From Sva-07 sp963717385 (GTDB lineage Bacteria; Actinomycetota; Acidimicrobiia; Acidimicrobiales; Ilumatobacteraceae), in assembly GCA_963717385.1 (NCBI GenBank), contig CAVQWE010000026.1, forward strand, positions 1 to 64,000: a DNA stretch of 64,000 nt, read 5' to 3'. The notes below the pieces were generated by a model. That model saw only the letters and a program-made list of their open reading frames with translations. It did not search any database and was not told the DNA's origin. The position numbers and the translations under genes were made by a program. Each line of letters begins with the position of its first letter. Within the stretch, counting starts at the first letter, position 1. Below, one piece after another: positions 20,294 through 29,757 of the stretch.

Positions 20294-21199
20294 TCATCCG
20301 ACCTGCAACACGAACGGGTCGGGAGTTGGGTCGACTCGGTGCGGACGGCAATGGCAACCAGCTCGGACTGGTGTGCGGCGTCGGTGGGGGTGACCTCGAT
20401 GCGGCGGCCGACGACCTGCACGAGCACCCACGTGCCGTCGTCGAGTTGCACTCGCCCCTTCACCCGCAGCACCTCGGCGGGCAGGGCGCCGAGGAATCGG
20501 TCGAGTTCGTTGCGGCGAACCGGATCGAGTCGACGTCCACGACCACGATGCGTATCGATCGTCGTGTTGTTCCTCTGGTGGCTGGCTCGCAGGTCGCTCC
20601 GACATGCGGCCGCCGAGGACGATGTCGGACGGAACCTGTCCGTCGAGCACCCTGACCGACGGCGCTCCCCCGCTCGTCGCCGCCACCCACTGCTCGACTT
20701 CGACGAGGCGCTGGTCGGTGCACGCATCAACTTTCGTGATCACGACCAGGTCGGCCCCAGCGAGCTGGCGCGTCACCTCGCCGCCGACGTAGCGATCCCG
20801 TGAACGTTGCATCACCGACGTGGCGTCGGCGAGCACGATCACACCGGCAGGCTCGAACGGCGGCACCGTTGCCCACGCGGCTGCAACCGACGGATCTGCA
20901 ACGCCGCTGACCTCGATCACGATGTGGTCGAGACGAGGCTCGGTCGCCGCCAGGGTGTCGAGCGCTTCGTGCAGCCCGGCGCCGACCGTGCAGCACACAC
21001 AACCGTTCGCCAAGCTGATCAGCTCATCGCCGGCGGCATCTGCCAGGAGGGATGCGTCGATCGCCAGCGAGCCGAAGTCGTTGACGATCACCCCGATCCG
21101 GCGTCCACCGGGGTGGCGCAACACGTGGTTGAGCAGCGTGGTCTTGCCCGCGCCGAGATACCCGCCGATCACGGTCAGCGGAATCGCCGGCTGCGCCAT
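20294..21199 (-). CDS. CobW/COG0523 family GTPase, putative metallochaperone (two frame breaks)
   Basis: 301 aa after correcting an extra base near 20528 and a missing base near 20340. G3E GTPase: Walker A GGYLGAGKTTLL at residues 11-22, the metal-binding CxCC in NGCVCCTVG, Walker B-like HIVIEVSGVADPS and the base motif ITKVD. The CobW_C domain follows (DRFLGALPAEVLRVKGRVQL). It probably loads Zn2+ or Co2+ into a client protein using GTP; no client is obvious nearby. The corrected end DPTPDPFVLQVG gives a normal length. Start ATG 21199. No Zur-type operator can be identified in the 140-base upstream gap, which holds two palindromic repeats instead. Confidence 0.85.
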   Translation of the reverse strand: MAQPAIPLTVIGGYLGAGKTTLLNHVLRHPGGRRIGVIVNDFGSLAIDASLLADAAGDELISLANGCVCCTVGAGLHEALDTLAATEPRLDHIVIEVSGVADPSVAAAWATVPPFEPAGVIVLADATSVMQRSRDRYVGGEVTRQLAGADLVVITKVDACTDQRLVEVEQWVAATSGGAPSVRVLDGQVPSDIVLGGRMSERPASQPPEEQHDDRYASWSWTSTRSGSPQRTRPIPRRPARRGAAGEGASATRRRHVGARAGRRPPHRGHPHRRRTPVRAGCHCRPHRVDPTPDPFVLQVG

Positions 21200-21230
21200 G
21201 CCCGCATGTTGCCACGTCAGCCCGCCGAGC

Positions 21231-21268
21231 GATGAGCGAAGCGGACGTGGGAGTGCCGTTCGCTCACC
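21231..21268. repeat. Palindromic element, copy A1
   Basis: Arms TGAGCGAA / TTCGCTCA around GCGGACGTGGGAGTGCCG. It is the first of a pair; the second copy begins 61 bases on. The same paired arrangement is found at 63653. The element is intergenic, downstream of the serine hydrolase gene on the minus strand. Confidence 0.7.
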
Positions 21269-21291
21269 ACCGCACCGACGCTGATCCGACC

Positions 21292-21329
21292 GATGAGCGA
21301 AGCGGTCGTGGGAGTGCGGTTCGCTCATC
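21292..21329. repeat. Palindromic element, copy A2
   Basis: Perfect 10-bp arms GATGAGCGAA / TTCGCTCATC with core GCGGTCGTGGGAGTGCGG. It lies 11 bases after the stop of the minus-strand serine hydrolase, so it may double as that gene's terminator. Core and spacer resemble copies at 21231, 63653 and 63714. Confidence 0.7.
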
Positions 21330-21339
21330 GTTTCCGACT

Positions 21340-22577
21340 TCAGCCGGCGACGAAACCCCCGGCAGCGAGCGCACGATCGACCATGCCGGCAAGTCGCACG
21401 GTGTCGCTCGGGTTCTCGCCGCTCACCGTGACCGCCCAGGTGACGTTGTCGACGCGATCGAGCACCATCGCGTGCGTGCTCTCGATCGTGCCCGTGTGGC
21501 CCGCTGCCCCGCCGCCATAGAGGATCAGACCCATCCCGTAACCGCGGTCGGGTGCGAGTGGATCGTTCACGGCGGTCTTCATCTGGGCGACGGTGCTGGC
21601 ATCGAGCGGCTTCCAGCCGGGCGTGTCGAGATCGAGCGAGTCGAAGATCGTGACGAGGTCGCTCGGCGATGCCACCCACGCGCCTGCGGCACCGAGCACC
21701 TCCATGTAGTTGCGGCCCGGCACGCTGCGATGCACGACTTCGACCGGGACCGGGGTCGTGCGGTGGGGGCGAGCCGCATACCGGAGATCCCGAGCGGCGT
21801 GAGCAGTCGCTCGTACACGACCTGTTCGTACGGCTGACCCGTGAGTTGCTCGATCAGCAACCCGAGCACGCAGTAGTTCATGTTGCTGTAGCGGTAACCG
21901 GGCCCCTGCAGCGACCGGGTGACACCGACGGCGGCCGCCTCCTCGCATGAGCCGACCTGATTGCGGAAGAACACTCCCTCGTACTGGGCAAAGCCCGAGG
22001 TGTGGGTCAGCAGTCGACGCACCGTGAGGTCGGCGACGCCCGCACTCGGTGCGCTGACCCCGACCGCGTCGGCCACGATCGTGCCGATGGGATCGTCGAG
22101 GCCGACGAGCCCCTCCTCGACCAACTGCAACACGGTGATCGCTGTGATCGGTTTGGAGATGCTGGCGATACGGAACTTGTCGGCGGCGTCGGCGGCGTCG
22201 ACGGTGTCGGGCACACGGGCCCCCATTGCGGCAGTGTGCACGATCTCACCATCGATGGCCACCGCCACCGACACGGCGTCGGAGCCACCGCCGAGCACCG
22301 ACTGGTTGAGCGATGCATCGAATGCTGCCCACCCGGTGAGGAGCGCTGTGCCGGTCTCGCCCGGCTGACCCGACGGAGGGAGCGGAGCGATCGTGACCCG
22401 GTCGATGTCGTACCCGGGGAACGGAAGCGGGTCGCGTTCGGCGATGTCGAACAGTTCGGTCGACGATGGTGCCGGATCCGACGACGGCCCTTCGGACTCG
22501 ACCGTCGGCGTCGAACACGCTGCCAGCAGGAGCACGCCGGCGGCGGCACCGAGATGCAGACATCGACGTGCGGACAT
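21340..22577 (-). CDS. Serine hydrolase lipoprotein, beta-lactamase/D-aminopeptidase fold (one frame break)
   Basis: 412 aa after adding one G to the G5 run at 21765-21769. The lipoprotein signal (LGAAAGVLLLAACSTP) has the lipid Cys at about residue 21, so it is anchored on the outer face of the membrane. Class C/PBP4* motifs: SxxK in IASISKPIT, YxN in YRYSNMNYC and HTGTIEST in place of KTG. It may be an esterase, a D-Ala-D-Ala peptidase or a peptidase on small peptides; a real beta-lactamase role is not shown. ATG 22577 (MSARRCLHLGAA) gives a normal signal peptide. Confidence 0.82.
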
Positions 22578-22650
22578 CTCTCCATGATGACCGCCGAGAC
22601 CTCCGGCGTGGTGGCACCGCCGCAGACGCTCTCGGTGTCGATCGGATGAC

Positions 22651-23604
22651 CTATTGGTAGCTGATGTAGATCGGGGTGGGCCGCACCGACAACGACTCCG
22701 CCGGGGTCGGGGTCGGGCGGTCCTCGTCGTAGAAGTTCTTCCAACCGGTCAGGGCACCGGGAGGGAGGTCGGCCACCATCCGGTCCCACGACCCGATCTT
22801 GAGTGGCAGGCTGCCGAAGCCGTCCATCTGGAACACGACCTGCACGTTCGGGGTTCCGCGGATGAGCGCTTTGTTCGTCACCATCGAGGGCGTGAACTGG
22901 TGGACGACGAGCATCTTCGGCGGTAGCGAGAACCGTCGGATCACATCGTCGAGGTAGTCGATCGTCGCATTCACTTCGGCTCCGTCGACCGTGCCGATCC
23001 GACCGCCTCCGGGACGTTCGGTCGGGCCGACACGCCATTCGGGATCGAGCGCCAGGCTCACGTTTCGTTGGGCGAGCAACCCTTCGATCTCGCGGGCTTG
23101 CGACGGGAAGGTCGCCCGCCCCGACTGGAGATCGAGGATCACGTGCATGCCATTGGCTTGGGCGGCATCGATCCAGGGCTGGAACTTCGACGCAGGAAAC
23201 TCGTTGGAGTAGTCGCCGTCGGCGCCTGCCGATGACGAGGCCACGGTGGTGATGATCTCGAATGTCGGCACCACCGGCCGCCCGAACGCCGCGTACTGCG
23301 CGGCGACGACCTTGGCCCGCTCGACAGCCGCAGCAACGCCTTGCTCTCCGAGCACGCCGAGTGTCGACGACCCTGGGTGGCCGTAGAGCGCCACGTACAG
23401 CACTCCCGGCAGCCACCCACCGACGGGGTCGGGCGGATCGAGCCGCACCGCCTGTTTCGTGGCAGTCGCCCGGCCGTTGATCTGCGTCGTCGACACCGCG
23501 GCGACGAACGAGGTCGCGACCGCAGCGGCGCCCAGCGTGGCTGCAGTGCCGAGGAGCAGGTGGCGTCGACTCAGCCGTCCCGGACGGGAGGGCCGTCCCC
23601 GCAC
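22651..23604 (-). CDS. Tat-exported protein of unknown function, TIM-barrel-like
   Basis: About 317 aa. I do not recognise the family. The N-terminus PGRLSRRHLLLGTAATLGAA carries a twin-arginine signal followed by a hydrophobic stretch. The mature part alternates strands and helices in the order expected of a (beta/alpha)8 barrel: GVLYVALYGHPG, RPVVPTFEIITTV, GMHVILDLQSG, VSLALDPEW, KMLVVHQF, VQVVFQMDGFG, ending TPIYISYQ. Acidic residues at strand ends (DLQSG, DPEW) would fit a glycosidase or hydrolase, but this is a guess. GTG 23604 is used; an ATG at 23620 in another frame would need a frame break. It lies 71 bases from the end of the NHEJ polymerase gene on the same strand. Confidence 0.6.
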   Translation of the reverse strand: MRGRPSRPGRLSRRHLLLGTAATLGAAAVATSFVAAVSTTQINGRATATKQAVRLDPPDPVGGWLPGVLYVALYGHPGSSTLGVLGEQGVAAAVERAKVVAAQYAAFGRPVVPTFEIITTVASSSAGADGDYSNEFPASKFQPWIDAAQANGMHVILDLQSGRATFPSQAREIEGLLAQRNVSLALDPEWRVGPTERPGGGRIGTVDGAEVNATIDYLDDVIRRFSLPPKMLVVHQFTPSMVTNKALIRGTPNVQVVFQMDGFGSLPLKIGSWDRMVADLPPGALTGWKNFYDEDRPTPTPAESLSVRPTPIYISYQ

Positions 23605-23675
23605 GAGGATGTGTTTCCATCTCGACCACCACGCTAGTCCGGGGCACCTCGCCACGGTCGCAGCGCCGGCGCGAG

Positions 23676-24578
23676 TCAGGAGGGCACCGGAAGGTGCTGT
23701 TCGAGCGTGAGTACTGCAGCGAAGAGGTCGCCGTGTTCTCCGACCCGAGCGAGGACGTCGGCGGCTTCGAAGCGGAGTTCGACGCCGGTCGACGCACACC
23801 GCTCGACCTCGTCCCAGGTGACCGGAGTCGACACGGTCGGATCGTGGCGGGCACGCAACGAGTACGGAGCGATCGTGGTCTTGTGGTGGGCGTTCTGACT
23901 CCAGTCGACGAACACCTTGCCGGGCCGCTCGGCCTTGGCCATCACCGTGGTCACTCGACCGGGCAGCTGACGTTCCATGACCTGGCCAACGGCGAGCGCG
24001 AAGTCCGCTGTGGCCTCGTGGGTCACACCTGGGGTGTTCAGTGGCACGTAGAGCTGAAGGCCCTTCGAGCCAGAGGTCTTGCACCACCCTTCGAGCTCGA
24101 CCGCTTCGAGGACGTTGCGTACTCCGAGCGCCACTTCGCAGCAGTCGACGATCGACGTCTTCGGGCCCGGATCGAAGTCGAACACCAGCGTGCGTGGTGT
24201 GTCGAGGTCGGCAGCGAGCGCCATCGGGGCATGCAACTCGATCGCCGCCAGATTCGCCGCCCACACCATCGCGGCGGCGTCCTCGATGCAGCAGTACTCG
24301 ATGCCGCCGCGGCGATCGCCCGGACCGAGCGCCACGAGAACCCACTCGGGCCGATGCGACGGGCAGCGCTTCTCGAAGAACCCGTCGTGATCGGTGCCGT
24401 CGGGGTAGCGACGAAACGTGATGCAGCGCCCGGCGAGGTGCGGGACGATCACGGGTGCGATGCGCAGGTGGTAGTCGACCACCTCGGCCTTCGTGAACCC
24501 AGACGGGTACAGCACCTTGTCGAGGTTGGTGAGTCGAACGGTACGACCGTCGATGTCGACCTCGATCGGTGCAACCAC
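23676..24578 (-). CDS. LigD-type polymerase/primase domain protein (NHEJ)
   Basis: 300 aa stand-alone polymerase domain of the LigD/PrimPol family. It fills gaps and adds ribonucleotides at broken DNA ends in non-homologous end joining. Motifs in order: NLDKVLYPSGFTKAEVVDY near the N-terminus, the metal pair in LVFDFDPGP, SGSKGLQLYVPL, and VFVDWSQNAHHKTTIAPYS near the end. Neither a ligase nor a phosphoesterase domain is attached, so a separate ATP-dependent ligase must be elsewhere. It starts 20 bases after the Ku stop on the same strand; the two are probably one operon. Confidence 0.92.
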   Translation of the reverse strand: MVAPIEVDIDGRTVRLTNLDKVLYPSGFTKAEVVDYHLRIAPVIVPHLAGRCITFRRYPDGTDHDGFFEKRCPSHRPEWVLVALGPGDRRGGIEYCCIEDAAAMVWAANLAAIELHAPMALAADLDTPRTLVFDFDPGPKTSIVDCCEVALGVRNVLEAVELEGWCKTSGSKGLQLYVPLNTPGVTHEATADFALAVGQVMERQLPGRVTTVMAKAERPGKVFVDWSQNAHHKTTIAPYSLRARHDPTVSTPVTWDEVERCASTGVELRFEAADVLARVGEHGDLFAAVLTLEQHLPVPS

Positions 24579-24598
24579 GTGGACTCAGGCCTGCTCGG

Positions 24599-25429
24599 TC
24601 AGGCCGACTTCTTCTTGGCGGTCGACTTCTTGGCGGGGTGGCGGGTACGCGCATCCTTCGCAGCGGCGACGCTCGCTTCGAGCGCTGCCATGATGTCGAC
24701 GACCTTCGGCTTGTCGGCGGCAGCTTCGGGGACTTCGAACTCTTCGCCGTCGGATTTCATCTGGATGAGTGCCATCACCTCTTCGCGGTACTCGTCGCGG
24801 TACTTCTCCGGTTCGAAGTCGGCAGCGAGCGACGCCACGAGCGCCTCGGCCATCGCCACTTCCTTGTCGTTCACCTCGATCGAGTCGAGCCCGTTCAGCT
24901 CTTCGATGTCAGCCGGATCGATCACCTCGTCGGCGTATGCGAGCGTCGACATCACCAGACGACCCTCCTCGGCGCGGATTGCCGCGGTGTACTGCTTGTT
25001 GCGCATCACGAAACGACCGATCGCCACCTTGCCGCTGGCCTCCATCGCCCGGGCGAGCAACACGTAGGGCTTGGGCGGGCCGTCGGGGGCCAGGTGGTAG
25101 GCAGTGTCGAAGTAGACGGGATCGATGTCGGCGAGATCGACGAACTCCTCGAGGTCGACCGACTTGGTGGCAACTGGCATGAACGCTTCGAGTTCGTCGG
25201 GGTCGACGACGACGTAGCGACCCTTGGAGATCTCGTAGCCCTTCACGATGTGGTCGTCGCCGACTTCGTCACCGGTCTCGGCATTCACCTTGCGGTAACG
25301 AATGCGCGCCATGTTGCGCTCGTCGAGTTGGTTGAACGACACGCTCTGGCGTCGCACCGCGTGGAACAGCTTCACGGGGATCGCCACCAACCCGAACGAG
25401 ATCGTTCCGCTCCACACCGGCCGTGCCAT
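24599..25429 (-). CDS. ku: Ku protein
   Basis: 276 aa homodimeric ring protein that binds DNA ends in NHEJ. It has the typical start MARPVWSGTISFGLVAIPVK, the core YEISKGRYVVVDPDEL and YVLLARAMEASGKVAIGRFV, and a short basic tail (PAKKSTAKKKSA) that can add DNA contacts. The frame stays open six codons upstream, but ATG 25429 is the conserved start. Together with the polymerase gene downstream it forms a two-gene repair unit. Confidence 0.95.
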   Translation of the reverse strand: MARPVWSGTISFGLVAIPVKLFHAVRRQSVSFNQLDERNMARIRYRKVNAETGDEVGDDHIVKGYEISKGRYVVVDPDELEAFMPVATKSVDLEEFVDLADIDPVYFDTAYHLAPDGPPKPYVLLARAMEASGKVAIGRFVMRNKQYTAAIRAEEGRLVMSTLAYADEVIDPADIEELNGLDSIEVNDKEVAMAEALVASLAADFEPEKYRDEYREEVMALIQMKSDGEEFEVPEAAADKPKVVDIMAALEASVAAAKDARTRHPAKKSTAKKKSA

Positions 25430-25456
25430 GGCAAGAGTCAACCACAACCGTGACGG

Positions 25457-26332
25457 TCAGCCGGCGAGGATGGCGCGAGGCACGATGTCCATGCCGAAAC
25501 CGGTGAGGATTGCGAGATACAGCAACCCGGTTGCAGCCATCACCGCCGAGTACGCACGCTCCTTCAACGCTGCCTGGGTGACGAAGATCAAGATGATCGT
25601 GGTGATGGCACACATCACCCACATCCAGCCCAGCATCCCACCCCATCCATCGTCGACCGATCCGGTGATCACCGCGATCATCCCGGTCGGCAAGAGCATC
25701 ACGAGCACCTCGGCGGGCCACAGCCACTTCAGTGCTTCGACCATCTCGTTGAGCAGTCGCCGCGGGAGCCCTGGTTGCGTGAGGTACCAGTGGCCCAGCA
25801 GCATCGCGTCGGAGATCGCGCCGATGAAGGCTGCGCCGACCAGTGTGCGTGCGATGGCCACAGCGGTGTTGCCGCCGGCGTCGATCGCTGCGGCGAGCAG
25901 GCCGATCGTGCCGATGAACACCGGCACCAGGTCGAGCACCGGAGGGAACTCGGGGCCCCGGTCGTCGTTGGGTGTGTCCGGATCGGATGCGCTCGACGGT
26001 GCGGTCGATACCGGTCATCGCTGCCACGCGTTCGCTGCGGCGGTCGTGTTCCTCTCGGGCGCCGCTCACACCAGCGGCCTTGCGGCGCACCGACACCACC
26101 AACGCGACCGGCACACGAGACCATCACCCCGATCGACGCCGCTTCCCTCACCGGAACCGGCCCGAACGCAAGTCCGGCGGCGAGCGACACCGGCAGCGAA
26201 CGCGAAATAGACACCACGAAGCAACCAGCCGTAGCCGAGGCTTGCAATTCGGCGACGAGTGGTGAACCAGCAGAAGAGCATGCCGCCCGTGGCCCACTGC
26301 AAGAGCACCGTCGCGGCGTCGAGACTGATCAC
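25457..26332 (-). CDS. Multi-pass membrane protein of unknown function (three frame breaks)
   Basis: About 290 aa after removing three extra bases (near 26190, 26110 and 25960). I do not recognise the family. Reading through the breaks gives LDAATVLLQWATGGMLFCWF, a second span YFAFAAVSLAAGLAFGPV, a third (IGVMVS..LVVSVR), a cytoplasmic loop rich in charged residues, then DLVPVFIGTIGLLAAAI, TLVGAAFIGAISDAMLLGHWY, VLVMLLPTGMIAVI, MWVMCAITTIILIFVT and AATGLLYLAILTGFGMD: about eight helices. GHWYLTQPGLPR is the most conserved-looking motif. It ends 27 bases before the Ku start on the same strand; co-transcription is possible. Confidence 0.55.
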
Positions 26333-26367
26333 GCTGACCCACGGTAACGCCGTAGCCTGGCGGCGCC

Positions 26368-27033
26368 ATGGCCTCCCACCGCCGCAGCCGGCTCGCCGGC
26401 CTCCCGACCGCCCGCACGGTCGTCCTCACCGCTGTGTCCGCGCTCGCGCTCGCATCGTGCATGACCGGACCACGTCCGAGTTTCGATGCCGACGACCCGG
26501 CGCGACAGGCCACCGGCGATCCAGCGATCGAGGCAGTCCTCGAACGCCTCGATCAGGTGCCCATCGAACAGTTCACCGCCGACTACACGATCCTCACGCG
26601 ACTCGGCGGCATCGAGTCGACCGCCACCGTGGTGCAAGCCGACAACAGCCGCCGGTCGATCACGATCAACGACGTCAGATTCCTCGACGGCGTCGGAACG
26701 TCGACCACGTGCAACCTGGCCACCGCCGAGTGCGAAGCGGTGATCAACGACGCCCGGGTCAGCGACTTGCTGCTCACCCACGACTTCTACGGGGCCAGTT
26801 TCGCTCGCCGACTCAGGGTCGACGCCGGTCGCAGCCTGTCGCCGGCACGGGGCTACACCGAGACGATCGCAGGCCAACCGGTCGTTTGCGCCGACGTGGC
26901 GGTCTCGGGCGGCACCAAGGTCTACTGCGCCCTCGACACCGGGCCGCTCGCACGGTACGACGGCAACGACGTGGTCATCGAGCTCGTCGGCGTGGACCCG
27001 ACCCCCGACGAATCCAAGTTCGCCACGAGCTGA
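26368..27033 (+). CDS. Putative lipoprotein, unknown function
   Basis: 221 aa. A signal peptide with lipobox (TAVSALALASC) puts the lipid Cys at about residue 31. The mature part resembles the LolA/LppX-like or LprG-like fold only in size and in mixed strand content (EQFTADYTILTRLGG, SRRSITINDVRF); no firm family call. Two Cys pairs (CNLATAEC, and VVCADVAV with VYCALD) could form disulfides outside the cell. Divergent from the membrane protein, 35 bases apart. Confidence 0.6.
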   Translation: MASHRRSRLAGLPTARTVVLTAVSALALASCMTGPRPSFDADDPARQATGDPAIEAVLERLDQVPIEQFTADYTILTRLGGIESTATVVQADNSRRSITINDVRFLDGVGTSTTCNLATAECEAVINDARVSDLLLTHDFYGASFARRLRVDAGRSLSPARGYTETIAGQPVVCADVAVSGGTKVYCALDTGPLARYDGNDVVIELVGVDPTPDESKFATS

Positions 27034-27107
27034 CATCGCCGGCTCGATGCGGTGAACGGTGTCTGCACCATGTGCGTGCATCGCACCGTCGACGGGAGGA
27101 GGGTGGA

Positions 27108-28226
27108 TCAGGCCGAGACGCTGATCAGACCGTGGTCGGAGTTGTTCAGGCGCTGAGGCCCGGTGGCGGTGGCGACCACGATGTCTTCGAGACGCATCCC
27201 CCACTTGCCCGGAACGTAGATGCCCGGCTCGACGCTGTACGCATGGCCGGCTTCGAGCGGCAGGGTGTTGCCTTCGACGATGTAGGGATCCTCGTGCTCT
27301 TCGAGGCCGATCCCGTGACCGGTGCGGTGGATGAAGAACTCACCGAACCCTGCATCGTCGATCACCTTGCGGGTGGCACGGTCGACCTCCTCGCACGGCG
27401 TACCGACCACCCCGGCCTCGGCGCCGACTCGCTGCGCTTCGTGGAGTACTGCGTAGGCCTCGGCCACCTCTGCGGTCGGCTCGCCGGTGTACACGCAGCG
27501 GGTGGTGTCCGAGCAGTACCCGGCCATGGTGCCACCGAAGTCGCAGAGCACGATCTCGTTCTCGCGGATCACGCGCGACCCAGCGTGGTGATGCGGGCTC
27601 GCCGCGTTCTCGCCGGCTGCCACGATCGCGAAGTTGACCTTGTCGTGACCCTCTTCGATGATGCGCCGACCCAGGTGTGCCGAGACTTCGGCCTCGGTGC
27701 GACCAACCAGCGGGATCTCGCCGCGTTGCAGCTCGCCGGCGATTCGGTCGACGGCGGCGCCTGCAGCTGCGAGCGCATCGATCTCGGCCTGGTCCTTGCT
27801 CATGCGAAGTGGGCCGACCACATCGACGGCTCGGGTGTACTCGACGCCAGGCAACTGCGGCAGGAGTTCGACGAGGAAGCGAGCCCACATCTGGTCGCCG
27901 ACGGCGATGCGGGACGATCCGGAGGCCAGCCCCGCGACGATCGCGGTCGGGTCTTGCGTCTCGCCCCACGGCAGCAGATCGAACACTCCGTCCAGCTCCT
28001 GTACACGCGGTGCCTCGAGCGCCGGGATCAGCATCGTTGCGTCGGCGTCGCGTGGCACCACGAGCATCGTGAGCCGCTCGAGCGGCATCGCCGTGTAGCC
28101 CGACAGGTACGGCAGGTCGTGGCCGACCGACAGCAGCAGCGTGTCGATGTTGCGCTCGGTCATCGTCGCACGGACTCGAGCGAGCCGGTCGAGATACACG
28201 GACGGGTCGACGGTCGGCGAACTCAT
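27108..28226 (-). CDS. M24 family Xaa-Pro aminopeptidase
   Basis: 372 aa metallopeptidase of the creatinase/prolidase fold that would release N-terminal residues before proline. N-terminal creatinase domain to about residue 130, then the pita-bread domain with metal ligands in LCDFGGTMAGYCSDTTR (two Asp), HRTGHGIGLEEHEDP (His), YSVEPGIYV (Glu) and MRLEDIVV (Glu). All five ligands are in place. Start ATG 28226 (MSSPTVDPSVYLDRLARV). No partner genes; the short dispersed inverted repeat at 28290 lies just upstream. Confidence 0.9.
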   Translation of the reverse strand: MSSPTVDPSVYLDRLARVRATMTERNIDTLLLSVGHDLPYLSGYTAMPLERLTMLVVPRDADATMLIPALEAPRVQELDGVFDLLPWGETQDPTAIVAGLASGSSRIAVGDQMWARFLVELLPQLPGVEYTRAVDVVGPLRMSKDQAEIDALAAAGAAVDRIAGELQRGEIPLVGRTEAEVSAHLGRRIIEEGHDKVNFAIVAAGENAASPHHHAGSRVIRENEIVLCDFGGTMAGYCSDTTRCVYTGEPTAEVAEAYAVLHEAQRVGAEAGVVGTPCEEVDRATRKVIDDAGFGEFFIHRTGHGIGLEEHEDPYIVEGNTLPLEAGHAYSVEPGIYVPGKWGMRLEDIVVATATGPQRLNNSDHGLISVSA

Positions 28227-28289
28227 CGCCCCAGTCTGCCAGCAGCCCGGATCGGTCGCCTGTTCTGCCCCAGCACGCACCCCGACTCC

Positions 28290-28341
28290 CGTTCACGTGA
28301 CACTTCGGACGGCTCGACCCATCCAAGCTGACACGTGAACG
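28290..28341. repeat. Inverted repeat, 10-bp arms
   Basis: CGTTCACGTG and CACGTGAACG separated by 32 bases, between the start of the M24 peptidase gene and the stop of the next minus-strand gene (28354). CGTTCAC/GTGAACG arms recur in the hairpin at 44312. Probably part of a terminator. Confidence 0.5.
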
Positions 28342-28353
28342 TGAATCAGCGGG

Positions 28354-29757
28354 TCAGCCGTCGTCGACGACGGTCGGGGGAGGACCGGTGGTGACCGGGA
28401 CGATCGAGTCGTCGTACAGGTACTCCTCGTCGGGGAAGGCGCCGGGCGGGTAGATCGACTGCCAGTTGCCTCCGCAGTCGCCGCCTGCGAGCGAGAGGTC
28501 CTGACAGACGGTCGACCTGGTGATCTTCCAGACGCCGTCGACGAGCACGGCGATGCCGTAGCGGTTGGAGAAGTCGTTGCCCGGCGTGTCGATCGAATAA
28601 CGGAACCACGACTCGGTGGGTGTGGTGAACACGAGTTCGTCGATCGTGGCGACCGCACCAGCTGCGTCGTCGGCGAAGCCGCCCTCTTGCACCTGCGCAC
28701 GTGCCTCGGCAACGCCGGTCGGGTCGTCGATCAGATCGCTGCCGACGTCGCCGGTGCCGATCGCGCCGTACAGCGTCGACATCGCTGTACGGATCTCTGC
28801 CTCGGCAGCGGCCGGGTCGGTGGGCTGCTCCCCTGCGTCAGGCAGTGCGGGTGGCGGTGGGGTGCACGCCTCCTGGAACTCTGGATCGTCCCAGGTGCCG
28901 ACACCTTCGGCACCGAGCGAGACCGGTTCTGCGCCGCCTTCGAAGGTGACCTCGTAGTCCGGGGACGGATCGATCCAGTACGTGTAGTCGCCTTCGTCGA
29001 CCGGCTCGGACGGGGCGGCAGGTCCGGTCAGCACCACGACGCCGTTCTGAGGTGCCGCCGCGTCGGTCGACCCATCGGCGAAGACGATCCGCACGGTGGT
29101 GACATCGGGCGGCGCCTGCACGGCGACCACCCACTGCGGCGAACTGTCGTTGCCGCCGAGCAGCGTCGCCGAGACCGATCGCCCCTTGAACGGCTCGGAG
29201 AACCACGGCGAAACACCCACGTCGACGATGCCGTTGCCGGTCATCGACACACGCAACTGGCCCGACTCGAAACACCACGGTGCCGGCCGCCACTCGCCTG
29301 CACCCCAGTCGCCCTCGCGGTACTGGTCCCAGGTCTCACCGAGGTGCGCGCGCAAGGTGAATCCGCTGTCGGTGACACGCTCGTACAGCAACTGCATCGG
29401 TTGGGTTCCGAACGCCGGGTATCCCATCGAGCCAGACGCCCGGATCCCGCCGGCAGAGAAGTCGCCATCGCGCGCCGACGAGTCGTCGCCGAAGTCGTTG
29501 ATCATCGACTCGGTCGTGACCGTCTCGGCCGGGACGGTGCTGGTCGGCGTCGAGGTTGCCTCACGAGCACCGGTGTCGGCGTTCGACGAGGTCGCCGATT
29601 CGCCATCGACGTTGCGGCCGATCCCGTAGCCCGCTCCCGCCGCCGCTGCGACGAGCATCGTTGCAGCAACCGCTGCGACGACACGGCGCCGCGTGCGACC
29701 ACGGTCGTCGCGTGCCCCCCGATGCGCTGGTTCCAGTTGATCGAATTCGATGGTCAT
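28354..29757 (-). CDS. Single-pass membrane-anchored protein, unknown function
   Basis: 467 aa. A short cytoplasmic N-terminus (MTIEFDQLEPAHRG...RTRRR) leads to one TM (VVAAVAATMLVAAAAGAGYGIG, about 29-50) and a large extracellular part. The linker is Thr/Ser-rich; then a beta-rich region (MQLLYERVTDSGFTLRAHLGETWDQY, WVVAVQAPPDVTTVRIVF) and a C-terminal domain with the look of a nuclear-transport-factor-2-like fold (AAAEAEIRTAMSTLYGAIG, WFRYSIDTPG, GIAVLVDGVWKITRSTVCQDL). Such domains often sit in surface or sigma/anti-sigma-linked proteins, but I cannot assign a role. ATG 29757 gives the shortest sensible N-terminus. Confidence 0.65.
   Translation of the reverse strand: MTIEFDQLEPAHRGARDDRGRTRRRVVAAVAATMLVAAAAGAGYGIGRNVDGESATSSNADTGAREATSTPTSTVPAETVTTESMINDFGDDSSARDGDFSAGGIRASGSMGYPAFGTQPMQLLYERVTDSGFTLRAHLGETWDQYREGDWGAGEWRPAPWCFESGQLRVSMTGNGIVDVGVSPWFSEPFKGRSVSATLLGGNDSSPQWVVAVQAPPDVTTVRIVFADGSTDAAAPQNGVVVLTGPAAPSEPVDEGDYTYWIDPSPDYEVTFEGGAEPVSLGAEGVGTWDDPEFQEACTPPPPALPDAGEQPTDPAAAEAEIRTAMSTLYGAIGTGDVGSDLIDDPTGVAEARAQVQEGGFADDAAGAVATIDELVFTTPTESWFRYSIDTPGNDFSNRYGIAVLVDGVWKITRSTVCQDLSLAGGDCGGNWQSIYPPGAFPDEEYLYDDSIVPVTTGPPPTVVDDG

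Noticed and set aside
21340..22577. Antibiotic-resistance beta-lactamase
   Set aside because: Motifs fit the broad class C/esterase fold, but the KTG triad is HTG and nothing else suggests resistance.
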